The position numbers and the translations under genes were made by a program. Under the pieces are notes generated by a model, which worked only from the letters and a program-made list of their open reading frames with translations, ran no database searches and had not been told where the DNA came from. This document shows positions 1 through 7,747 of a stretch of DNA of 64,000 nt, one piece after another. The stretch's first letter is position 1. The number at the start of each line of letters is the position of its first letter. The stretch covers positions 55,096 through 119,095 of the forward strand of contig WVZY01000067.1 of the NCBI GenBank assembly GCA_011772205.1, given 5' to 3'. The stretch is from Candidatus Latescibacterota bacterium. Its GTDB lineage: Bacteria; Krumholzibacteriota; Krumholzibacteriia; WVZY01.

Positions 1-2
1 CG

Positions 3-647
3 CTAGGTTTTCAAAACCGTGATAGAATAGTCTCTCTTGACAATAATCGAAGCAAGTGTCTTGTGTTTCGAAATGATATCATGCTCGATTTTGAGAATAT
101 TGTTCGTGAAATCGTCGATTATATCTCGCTTGCGTTCCATTCGGTCCTTCAATGTGTCTTCATAATTCCTGTCTATGAAGACTCTATGATCGGCGTTTTT
201 TAACAGCGTCGTATAGGTGCCTTCTGCAATGGCGAGCTCGAAGGCTGCGGGATCCAAATCCTCTTCCGTGATAGCGTCTTCATCGAAAATAACAAGGGGC
301 TTTATTATTGTTTCCCAGGGGGACTTCTTGAAGCCTTGCAAGTGCTCGTCGAGAAGCTCGAGATTCACCTCTCCGGTTCCCACATGGTTGATATCTTTGA
401 CTCTCATTTCGTGGTTGGTCTTGGGCGGATAAAAGAAGTAATCGTCCTGCTGCAGAATGATCGTTCGAGTTCCGGCGGATTCGAAGCATTTTGCCAGCTC
501 GCTGGCAATCTCTGATTTTCCGCTTCCGGATTCGCCGGCAATTGTAATCGCGGTTCGAACGCCGGGGACGGTGCTCTTCAATGCTTCGAAGATGGCCTTC
601 GCCGCCTTGACATGGTGCGGTTTGGCTACGATTCGGTCTCCAATCAT
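3..647 (-). CDS. P-loop kinase of the uridine kinase/phosphoribulokinase type
   Basis: This 214-residue protein has a clear Walker A motif, GESGSGKS, at residues 38-45, followed by a QQDDYFF segment like the substrate-binding region of uridine kinase and phosphoribulokinase. The family phosphorylates a small hydroxylated substrate with ATP in the cytoplasm; which substrate is used here cannot be told. The reading frame stays open upstream to 755, but the ATG at 647 is preferred because AAAGAGAG lies just upstream and the P-loop then sits at the usual distance from the N-terminus. The TAG stop lies at the very edge of the window, so the gene is complete. It is divergent from the next gene. It could also be a kinase-like ATPase of unknown role. 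Confidence 0.7.
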   Translation of the reverse strand: MIGDRIVAKPHHVKAAKAIFEALKSTVPGVRTAITIAGESGSGKSEIASELAKCFESAGTRTIILQQDDYFFYPPKTNHEMRVKDINHVGTGEVNLELLDEHLQGFKKSPWETIIKPLVIFDEDAITEEDLDPAAFELAIAEGTYTTLLKNADHRVFIDRNYEDTLKDRMERKRDIIDDFTNNILKIEHDIISKHKTLASIIVKRDYSITVLKT

Positions 648-853
648 GCTCGCTCTCTTTCGTTTGAGTCGGACCGGCTGCGCGCGTCCAATATCCAGTT
701 GACGCGCCGTCCACATGCTGAAAAGCCCATACGGGTCCGTTGGACAAAATAGCAATCTTCAGGCCGGCTGACAATAAGGAATGCCTTGCAAATCCAAAGC
801 GCTTTGAGCAAAATCAGTGGCAGGAACATCTACTTCGATCGCGGAGGTGCTCT

Positions 854-1459
854 TTGGCGAGAGAACGTCAAAAACAAATTCTCGGGGTAATTCTGGTCAT
901 AATTGGCTTGCTGTTTCTTTTTGTGAGCAATCATATCCTCCTTGGGTGGGAGGATGTATGGCCACTTTTCCCGCTTCTCGGTGGAGCCTTTTTTCTCAAG
1001 CTCTATTCAGTGCGAAAGGAAAGCGAGCTTCTCTTTGTAGGCACCGCATTTCTTCTCATCGGCGTCTTCTTCATTCTATTTACCTTTCATATACTGGATT
1101 GGACAGACATGGGCGCTCTTTGGCCGACCTTCCCGTTGATCGGCGGGATTTCATTCCTTGCCGTTTTCGCAACGAGAGCGCATCCAACGAGCCCGCTCAT
1201 CGTGGGAATAGCAGCGGTTTTTTTTGCGTTGGTGGGCTACCTCTATACGGGAAGCGTGATCAGCAAACGCGCGGCGGACCCGTTCGTCCGTCTCTGGCCC
1301 CTCATTTTGGTTGTTGCCGGGATCGTCGTGTACCTCAGAGCCAAACAGGAGCATGTTGAACCCGGCCCGGGGGGCGGGCATTTCGGGGGCACCCCGGGTG
1401 GGCGGGCCTCGGAGAATGCTTCGGGAACCCCTCGCAAAGCAGACGACGCGGAAAGTTGA
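854..1459 (+). CDS. LiaF/DUF5668-like integral membrane protein
   Basis: The protein is about 201 residues with roughly six hydrophobic segments between residues 8 and 160, then a Gly/Pro-rich charged tail. Three copies of a short unit are visible: WPLFPLLGG, WPTFPLIGG and LWPLILVVAG, each after a membrane segment. This tandem layout is typical of the LiaI/LiaF-like (DUF5668) membrane family, some members of which modulate cell-envelope stress sensing; that role is not shown here. The frame is open from 740, but the TTG at 854 has an ideal GGAGG at 843-847, six bases away, and puts the first membrane segment at the N-terminus. It is convergent with the transketolase-like gene. Confidence 0.6.
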   Translation: MARERQKQILGVILVIIGLLFLFVSNHILLGWEDVWPLFPLLGGAFFLKLYSVRKESELLFVGTAFLLIGVFFILFTFHILDWTDMGALWPTFPLIGGISFLAVFATRAHPTSPLIVGIAAVFFALVGYLYTGSVISKRAADPFVRLWPLILVVAGIVVYLRAKQEHVEPGPGGGHFGGTPGGRASENASGTPRKADDAES

Positions 1460-1477
1460 CGAAGGCGCCAAAACCTT

Positions 1478-1491
1478 CCCCCAGTCGGGGG
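1478..1491. terminator. Small GC hairpin between convergent genes
   Basis: CCCCC-AGTC-GGGGG forms a five-pair hairpin in the gap between two convergent genes. Read on the minus strand it is followed, four bases later, by only four T residues, so it is at best a weak terminator. The remaining gap (1492-1665) shows nothing I can name. Confidence 0.3.
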
Positions 1492-1665
1492 CTGACCGCC
1501 GAGAAGATCTTTAGGGTTGCCAGGGAAAGGTGATTGAATACGAGCGGTAGGAAATCGCCCCGGATACGAGTGCCGGTGCGCGGTATCGTCGATTCCAACG
1601 GGCAAAAAGCGTCTCATCCCGTCGCACCTGTTGACGAGAGACGCCGGCGGGTTTTGACCTCGGAT

Positions 1666-4038
1666 TCAACTTTTCGAACCGGACTCGAGAGCTTCCAATC
1701 TCTCTTTGATCCGTCCAAGCCGCTTCTCCCTGTCGCGAGCGAACTTTTGAATCCCTTCGAGCATCCATTCGGGAGAAAGGTGGGCTTCCTCGACCACCTC
1801 TTCCACCGATCCGCCGGTCCGCCAGCGGTTGTCCCAATCCGAACTCAGCGCGTAATCATAGGAGATCCCGTTGTCGACCCAGTCGCTCATCAGTCGCTTG
1901 GCGCGGTTGGTGATTGCCATTGCATCCAACCGGTCAGCATCCGAATAGACTCGTTCGCGGTACGTTTTATCCTGTAGCGCAAAAAGCTGAGGGCTGATTG
2001 CTGCAATGATTTTCACATTGAGGCCCAGCTTGTCTATTTCGGGGAGGATCTTCATCAGATTGTTCGTCGTCGAGGTTCCCTGCACCAGAACGGCTCCCAT
2101 CCGGGGCATATCCGGCTTGTATGGACGGATAATGTATGCGCCTTTCGACGCTTCGAAATGGGAGGGGACTCCGAGTGCCTCGCGATCTGGGATCTCGATA
2201 GGAGGGCGGGTCAAGTGCAGGGCGATGATCGGTGCACCCGTTTTGAGTGCGGCGGCGATGACGACCGGGACCTCGTTATGCTCCCAGGGGTGCAGGTCGA
2301 TAATATGTCCCTCTGGAAAGAGTTGGGTAACGCCCGGCGCGAAAATACCAAAATGAGTTCTCGAGTCTTCTGCGGTTTCCGGTCCGCTGTGGCCGGCGAT
2401 CCAGAGAACCTTGCCGACTTTGATCTCGGAGTCCTGTGCAAGCTGGCTGAACAACCTCATCGGGCCGTATTTCAGGTAGACGAACGAGCCGTAGGTTGAG
2501 CACGCGGCCAAGAATCCGTTGAATTCTTCGAACGGTTTCTGTGAAAAATTCACCGTGGCGATGCCCACGCTGATCCCCGCGTTGGTGAATTCAGTAATTC
2601 CCTGAGGGAGCAGAACCCCGTTGGGGTTCTTGTCCCTCTCGTACCATCCGAATCCTTTCTGGTCGCCGAAATCCTTTGCGAAACCGGAAATGTTCGTCGA
2701 ATCCGCAAGGTCAGCGCTCATCGCCATGAAGAGAGGTCTTCCGTATTCCTTCTGGCACCACATGTTGACCCAGGCGCCGAACTTGCCAAGAGCTGCGCGA
2801 TTGGGCTGCTTTTCGCCGGGTTTGGCGTACATCTCGGCAGGATAGTTCTTGAAGTCGTACAGCCTGTCGTCGTTGAGCGGATTCCGTGTCGCATCGATCT
2901 TGAAAGAAGCGATCTTGTTAGGAACTGAATCGCCGAGCTCGATCAACGTGTCCGCCACGTAGTCGACGAGCGCCTGGTCCTTGCCGAACACGTCCATCAC
3001 CATCTGGAAATTCGCCAATGCCTGGTTCCTCAAAGCGGAAGGATCGGATGGAGCCGGCTTACCGAACCCCTCGAAGCTCATGTTGTATTTCTCCATAAAC
3101 GGTTTTTTCGTTTCCCAGAATATCTCGCTGTTCAATGCGTGGGCTTTTCCGTGTGATTTGTTGTCATAGACGAGATAACCACGGCCTTTCTTCGTTTTCA
3201 TGAACATGACACCGGGAGTGTTTGGCGGATCGATGTTATATGCCATTTCGAAGATCGCTCGAGTGACGGTTCCCCAATCGTGGCCGTCGTCCGCTTCGGT
3301 GACCCGCCACCCATGCGATCCGAACCAATCCCTGGGAGTTCCGTATATGACCTCGCTGAATTTTCGATCATCGATGCCGAAATCGTTCCAGTCGACGACG
3401 TAACACAAATTCGACAACCCGAGACCCCATGCGGAGTTCATTGTCTCGTGCGCGGCACCAGGAGTAAGGCCACCTTCGCCTTCGAAAGCAAATACTCTGA
3501 CTCCTTCCGCTCCAGCTCGTTTTAGTGCGAAGGCCTCCCCGGCGGCTGAAGGGGACCCGTGGCCGGAAGGACCCGTGTTGAATTTGAGGAAAAGCGTTTT
3601 CCCCGCCATTTCCGCGTGACCGGGGAGTCCGCCGTTGTGCCGGAGGTTGATCAAATCCTGCCAGTAGAGCGCACGGTTATCGGCATCGGGAACGAGGTAT
3701 TTCTTATCCCCGGTTTGATTGAATTTTATCTTGAGCGCCTCGAACAGGATTGGGAGGGCGGCATAAATCAATGGAATCGTATGCCCAGCAACCAAAATGA
3801 ATCTGTCGCTGAAGGATTTCTCGGGATGGCGGATATCCCACCGCATCACTCCACTGAGCAGTGTTGCCACCAGCGCGTGGACCTTCGAGCGCGATCCGCC
3901 GGGGTGACCGCTCTGCCGGTAGTTGAGCATTAGGTCGATGAGCTGGTCGATGCAGTCTTTGATTTTCTCCCACTTGTCAAAATGGATTTTCTGCGCGTTA
4001 ACCCGTTTTTCGATATCAAGTTGGCTCGTTGACGGCAC
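1666..4038 (-). CDS. tkt: Divergent long transketolase-family enzyme
   Basis: This 790-residue protein has the three-part transketolase plan: a thiamine diphosphate-binding N-terminal part with SGHPGG near residue 44 and a GPSGHG motif; a pyrimidine-binding part with SADLADSTNISGF and a HSGPETAEDSRTH stretch; and a C-terminal part. Transketolases move two-carbon ketol units between sugar phosphates in the pentose phosphate pathway. It is clearly longer than the usual 620-680 residues. The expected GDG of the cofactor motif reads GEG here, with the downstream Asn in DWND kept. The GTG start at 4038 has AAGGGAG eight bases upstream. Family membership is secure; the exact substrate is not, because of the sequence divergence. 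Confidence 0.82.
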   Translation of the reverse strand: MPSTSQLDIEKRVNAQKIHFDKWEKIKDCIDQLIDLMLNYRQSGHPGGSRSKVHALVATLLSGVMRWDIRHPEKSFSDRFILVAGHTIPLIYAALPILFEALKIKFNQTGDKKYLVPDADNRALYWQDLINLRHNGGLPGHAEMAGKTLFLKFNTGPSGHGSPSAAGEAFALKRAGAEGVRVFAFEGEGGLTPGAAHETMNSAWGLGLSNLCYVVDWNDFGIDDRKFSEVIYGTPRDWFGSHGWRVTEADDGHDWGTVTRAIFEMAYNIDPPNTPGVMFMKTKKGRGYLVYDNKSHGKAHALNSEIFWETKKPFMEKYNMSFEGFGKPAPSDPSALRNQALANFQMVMDVFGKDQALVDYVADTLIELGDSVPNKIASFKIDATRNPLNDDRLYDFKNYPAEMYAKPGEKQPNRAALGKFGAWVNMWCQKEYGRPLFMAMSADLADSTNISGFAKDFGDQKGFGWYERDKNPNGVLLPQGITEFTNAGISVGIATVNFSQKPFEEFNGFLAACSTYGSFVYLKYGPMRLFSQLAQDSEIKVGKVLWIAGHSGPETAEDSRTHFGIFAPGVTQLFPEGHIIDLHPWEHNEVPVVIAAALKTGAPIIALHLTRPPIEIPDREALGVPSHFEASKGAYIIRPYKPDMPRMGAVLVQGTSTTNNLMKILPEIDKLGLNVKIIAAISPQLFALQDKTYRERVYSDADRLDAMAITNRAKRLMSDWVDNGISYDYALSSDWDNRWRTGGSVEEVVEEAHLSPEWMLEGIQKFARDREKRLGRIKERLEALESGSKS

Positions 4039-4273
4039 GGTCTCGACTCCCTTCGTTATTTCGATCCGGCTTGAATTCCCAGTGGTTAAGAGATCCGTCT
4101 GAAGAGATTTCGGGGTGGTGCGAGCACGCTCGCCGGAGAAGCCTCTGGACCGATTATTCTATGTTTAATGAAGATTCAAGATAGCGGATGGCCGCGTTGA
4201 GGGCAAATCTACAATGTTTTGTTGGGAAAATCCATGAAATTCCTGATTTGCACCGAGAAGTGAACGTTGATAA

Positions 4274-6655
4274 TTACCGGGCGGAGCGCCGCTTCTCCCA
4301 GGCCCTTGCGAATCTATGGTCTTTCTCCACCCCCGCGACGCCCAACAGCTCTGTCACTTCCGCTTCGTCGTCGAAGCCGTGATGGAGTGCTTGAACGAAA
4401 GCTTTGAATGCCTCGTCGATTCTTCCCATTTTTGCGAAGCAATAGGCGCTGTTGAACTGCACCGTCGGATGGTCCGGGTCAATTGCAGCAGCGAGTTCCA
4501 GCTGTTCGAGAGCGGCTGTCATATCCTCCTGTTCGATGAGGATTGCCGCAATGTTCACCCGGGCCGGTATGAACGTCGAATCCCTTCCGACAATTTCCGC
4601 AAGTATGCTTAGCGCTTCTCGATCATCCCCCTGTTCATGGTGGACCATGGCCAAATTGTTCAGAACATTGCTGTTCTCCGGAGCGATTTCCAGCGCCCTC
4701 TTGTAATGCGCGACCGCCTCTGGGTAATCCCTCTGCCTTTGGTAAAGTGCGCCGATGTTCACGAGGGCTTCGACGTAGTCCGGACTGATTTCGAGAGCTT
4801 TTTGGTACGCCTTCTCTGCCATGTCGAGATCGCCCATCGCGTCATGAGCCCGGGCGATAGCCAGCTGGAGCTCGGCATCCGAGGAGTCGACTTCGATCGC
4901 TTTCTGGAACCAACCGATCGCTTGCTCGAATTCGTTCTTCTTGTAATATGCGAGGCCGATGTTCTTCTGGATTCTCGATCTCGGTGGGAGAAGCTGCCTG
5001 GCGACGAGGGAGTCGTATCCGATCAGTGCCGCATTGATTCGGCCTCGGCGCACGTATGCGTCAACCATTCCCACATTGGCGCTGACATTCAACGAGTCGA
5101 TGCGGAGCGCTTCTGCGAAGTGAGCCATTGCCTTATCCTGCCGGCCTTTTTCCTGGAAGTACTCGCCCATCACAATGTGAAGGGTTGGATCTTGCGAAGT
5201 GTCGCTCAGCGCATAGTTATAATAAAAGATCGCGCGGTCCCAATCCTCTTGCATCAAGTATAGGTTTCCCAGTCCTACATAAGCATCCCTGATTCTTGGG
5301 CTGAGCCATAACGCGCGCTTGAATTCTTTTTCTGCCAGCTCATAATCTTTCCTCTCCATCGCTACATTCGCAAAAGCGACGTGCCCGAGTAGATTGCGTG
5401 GATCCTGCTCAACCACGCTCTTCCAGAGCGAATAATTGTCCTTCCAGATGTAGTTGCGTTTGTAGGTCAGATACCCGAAAACGAGGAATATCAGGGGGAA
5501 AAGTGCAAGGACCACGCGGGAGTATGTTTTGCGACGGGACGTTGTCTGGTACCACTCGAGTGTTCTCCTGAGTGCGTACCCAAGTAGCAGGCAGAAACCT
5601 ATAGACGGCAGGAAGAGATATCGGTCTGCAACCAGCGTGCTGATCGGCACCAGATTGGAGACAGGCGCCAACGTGATGAAGTACCAAAGTATACATAAAG
5701 AAACGACCCGGGAATGTTTCCAGTTATCCCATGCGACGTAGAGCATTCCGGCCAGGCATAAGATCGCCGTAATAACCGGAAAGTTGAAGAAGTTGTGCGC
5801 ATACACGTCCACATAGCGTGCGCTGAGATTTACAGGGGCGAACAGCAGCCGTATACCGGTGAAAGGTCCGACGAGTGCCGAGAGGACTTGTGAATAAACG
5901 CTGCCGCGGTGAAACGGTTTCAACACATTGATCCCTGCGGAGATGTGAATGACGAGGATGGTGAACGCTATTCCAATTACAAAGAAGGGAATCGTCGGGA
6001 AACATCTCCGAACGGTCCCCATGTTTTTGGATGTCCTGTCTCCGAAGGCTGCCTCGTAAAGCACGATCATTGCAGGAAGGACGACCGTCGTCTCTTTCGA
6101 GAACATTGCAAGAATGTAGAGAAACAAAGCGAGCAGCCAATACCACGGGCGTTTTGTATATCCCGGCCTTGCTTTCCGGATGTAGACGAGGAAGGCAAGA
6201 AGAAAAAAGGTGGCGCCGAGCGCTTCCTTTCTTGCTGAGAGCCAGGTAACCGACTCGACGTGAAGTGGGTGAGCGACGAAAAGGAGCACACCGAAAAGAG
6301 CGGCAAGATCATGGCGGATGATCTGCCGGAGAAGCGAAAATACGAGGAGTGAGGCCAATGCGTAAAAGAACAAGTTCCCAAGATGAAAGCCTAGAGTATT
6401 ATCGCCCCACAGTCGGAAATCGATTGCGTGGCTGAAATCCCTCGCGACTTTCACACTGCCAGTCACGAAGGGATTGAGGAGCTGCTTCAGGTTTTGCCAG
6501 TCGAGGGATTTGTTGTACGGATTGTCGCGGATGAGCGTGTAATCGTCCCAGTTCACGAAAGGATAGTTGACCGTGTGGTGATAACACACCGAAACAACGA
6601 TTACGATGGCTGCGGCGGCGACCAGGTGAGATTTCTTAAAGGAGTGCCAGGCCAT
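4274..6655 (-). CDS. TMTC-like membrane protein with C-terminal TPR array
   Basis: The first 420 or so residues are a multi-span membrane region that includes PFVNWDDYTLIRDNPY near the N-terminus and HPLHVESVTWLSARKEAL. These match the layout of TMTC/GT39-like proteins that use a lipid-linked sugar. Residues about 450-790 are a run of tetratricopeptide repeats, for example ALEISPDYVEALVNIGALYQ. Eukaryotic TMTC proteins are O-mannosyltransferases; bacterial relatives are common but mostly untested, so transfer of a sugar to an exported protein is an inference. The ATG at 6655 was chosen over an upstream TTG because the signal-anchor segment begins there. A strong promoter and a structured leader lie upstream. 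Confidence 0.75.
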   Translation of the reverse strand: MAWHSFKKSHLVAAAAIVIVVSVCYHHTVNYPFVNWDDYTLIRDNPYNKSLDWQNLKQLLNPFVTGSVKVARDFSHAIDFRLWGDNTLGFHLGNLFFYALASLLVFSLLRQIIRHDLAALFGVLLFVAHPLHVESVTWLSARKEALGATFFLLAFLVYIRKARPGYTKRPWYWLLALFLYILAMFSKETTVVLPAMIVLYEAAFGDRTSKNMGTVRRCFPTIPFFVIGIAFTILVIHISAGINVLKPFHRGSVYSQVLSALVGPFTGIRLLFAPVNLSARYVDVYAHNFFNFPVITAILCLAGMLYVAWDNWKHSRVVSLCILWYFITLAPVSNLVPISTLVADRYLFLPSIGFCLLLGYALRRTLEWYQTTSRRKTYSRVVLALFPLIFLVFGYLTYKRNYIWKDNYSLWKSVVEQDPRNLLGHVAFANVAMERKDYELAEKEFKRALWLSPRIRDAYVGLGNLYLMQEDWDRAIFYYNYALSDTSQDPTLHIVMGEYFQEKGRQDKAMAHFAEALRIDSLNVSANVGMVDAYVRRGRINAALIGYDSLVARQLLPPRSRIQKNIGLAYYKKNEFEQAIGWFQKAIEVDSSDAELQLAIARAHDAMGDLDMAEKAYQKALEISPDYVEALVNIGALYQRQRDYPEAVAHYKRALEIAPENSNVLNNLAMVHHEQGDDREALSILAEIVGRDSTFIPARVNIAAILIEQEDMTAALEQLELAAAIDPDHPTVQFNSAYCFAKMGRIDEAFKAFVQALHHGFDDEAEVTELLGVAGVEKDHRFARAWEKRRSAR

Positions 6656-6753
6656 TCGATTGTTCCGATGGATATACGCCCCTTGCGGGGAAGTGGTTGA
6701 AGTTAACCTCGACGCACCCAAAATGAATGCCAAGCGCACCTTGATCGGCGTTA

Positions 6754-6816
6754 GGCGATTTCCGCAGCTGCTGCGGGCGCCCGAGCTGCGACGGAACGTC
6801 GCCTGCTCCAATCGCC
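6754..6816 (-). ncRNA. Candidate three-way-junction RNA in the leader of the TMTC-like gene
   Basis: Between the predicted start of transcription (near 6845) and the ATG at 6655 the minus-strand RNA can fold into a compact junction. P1 pairs 6810-6816 with 6754-6760 (7 pairs). P2 pairs 6805-6808 with 6783-6786 and 6798-6802 with 6788-6792. P3 pairs 6771-6776 with 6762-6767 around a 3-base loop. I do not recognise a known riboswitch class. It may be a regulatory leader or a chance fold. Confidence 0.35.
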
Positions 6817-6851
6817 CTCGGCTTGGCCACCGTAGGTCGGTGCAGCAGGAA

Positions 6852-6881
6852 ATTATACTTGTCTTTGATATTCGCTGTCAA
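6852..6881 (-). promoter_or_regulatory. Sigma-70-type promoter for the TMTC-like gene
   Basis: On the minus strand a perfect TTGACA (6876-6881) and a perfect TATAAT (6852-6857) are separated by 18 bases. Transcription would start near 6845, leaving a leader of about 190 bases before the ATG at 6655. Confidence 0.7.
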
Positions 6882-6931
6882 TTCGCCGGCGTTTGGATGT
6901 CTTGAACCAACGCCTTTGGAACGCAGGTTGG

Positions 6932-6960
6932 TTGACAACGTATAAGATAGTGACTATGAT
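6932..6960 (+). promoter_or_regulatory. Sigma-70-type promoter for the lipoprotein gene at 7004
   Basis: TTGACA at 6932-6937 and TATGAT at 6955-6960 are separated by exactly 17 bases, about 44 bases before the ATG at 7004. It is divergent from the promoter at 6852-6881; the two share this 348-base intergenic region. Confidence 0.75.
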
Positions 6961-7003
6961 CGAAGCGAAGAGATTAACGGTAGATTACCTCGAGGATTAA
7001 AAA

Positions 7004-7534
7004 ATGGCCATCCGTTACGTTGGAATTCTTGCATGGCTCGCTCTCTTTGCCATGGTTGGTTGCGCTGGGCGCGGCTCCAAAATGAAAGAGGAGCTTTTGA
7101 AATCTCCATGCAACCTCGCCATCGTGTTTGGCGGTTATGCCACTCCGCTTCCAGGAGGGGCAAAAAGAGAAGACCCCCATTGGGTAAGGATCAAGGTGAC
7201 GATTTCGGATTCCTCCTACGATTTTGGCTATTTGAATGATCGGGGCAATTTTATCAGATCTTTCACGGGGGCGGAGGGATCATTCGAGGGTTTGGGAGGA
7301 TTATACTACCCGTTTGCGCTGCGCGCTACCACACCCGACCGGACCGTATATCCGATGAATGCATTTGGAGGCTGCCGGCTTACCGGTGAAACGATCGATG
7401 GCGCCAAAGCGATAAAGCCCGCACTGAATTACGCTTACCGTTCCGGCGCGCGCATAGTGTTTTCGATTCCCGATAAAGCGCGCGTGGCCGTTACACTGTC
7501 CGCTACACCGCCAAATGGTTTCATAATCGAATGA
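7004..7534 (+). CDS. Lipoprotein related to the C-terminal domain of the next protein
   Basis: The 176-residue product starts with a lipoprotein signal peptide ending in the lipobox MVGC, with Cys at about residue 20, so it should be lipid-anchored in the envelope. Residues about 60-175 line up with the C-terminal half of the metalloprotease-like protein at 7748: both have YDFGY(L/I)N..GNFIR, then an FAL segment, a (V/A)YP motif, a PxLxxxY segment and a terminal NGF. I do not recognise this domain; the alternating pattern suggests a beta-sandwich. The gene has its own strong promoter, so it is probably expressed separately from its neighbour. Function unknown; an adhesion, inhibitor or chaperone role for the protease are open possibilities. 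Confidence 0.75.
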   Translation: MAIRYVGILAWLALFAMVGCAGRGSKMKEELLKSPCNLAIVFGGYATPLPGGAKREDPHWVRIKVTISDSSYDFGYLNDRGNFIRSFTGAEGSFEGLGGLYYPFALRATTPDRTVYPMNAFGGCRLTGETIDGAKAIKPALNYAYRSGARIVFSIPDKARVAVTLSATPPNGFIIE

Positions 7535-7620
7535 AGCTATTTTGGACGCTGCAAATCCGTATTCAGACATTCAACGCGGAGAGATCCTTTTAAAACAAGG
7601 TATAAGCTCCTTATCATGCG

Positions 7621-7649
7621 TTGACAATATGGGACAAATGTGGTAAAAT
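7621..7649 (+). promoter_or_regulatory. Sigma-70-type promoter for the metalloprotease-like gene
   Basis: TTGACA at 7621-7626 and TAAAAT at 7644-7649 are separated by 17 bases. The leader to the ATG at 7748 is about 90 bases and contains a small hairpin (CTATCC at 7714-7719 with GGATAG at 7723-7728). A second TTGACA at 7695 has no matching -10 box. Confidence 0.7.
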
Positions 7650-7747
7650 ACGGCCAGATTTCCCCCCCCAATTCGGCGAGGGCATGAAATAGAGTTGACA
7701 AAAATCTTCTTTGCTATCCAAGGGATAGATCTGAGGGAGGGTCCTTT

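Noticed and set aside
4120..4135. A GCGAGC/GCTCGC hairpin upstream of the transketolase-like gene as a terminator.
   Set aside because: It has no T-run in either direction and lies in a GC-rich stretch where such short dyads are common.
7695..7730. A second TTGACA before the metalloprotease-like gene as another promoter.
   Set aside because: There is no -10-like sequence at 16-18 bases; the pair at 7621-7649 is far better.
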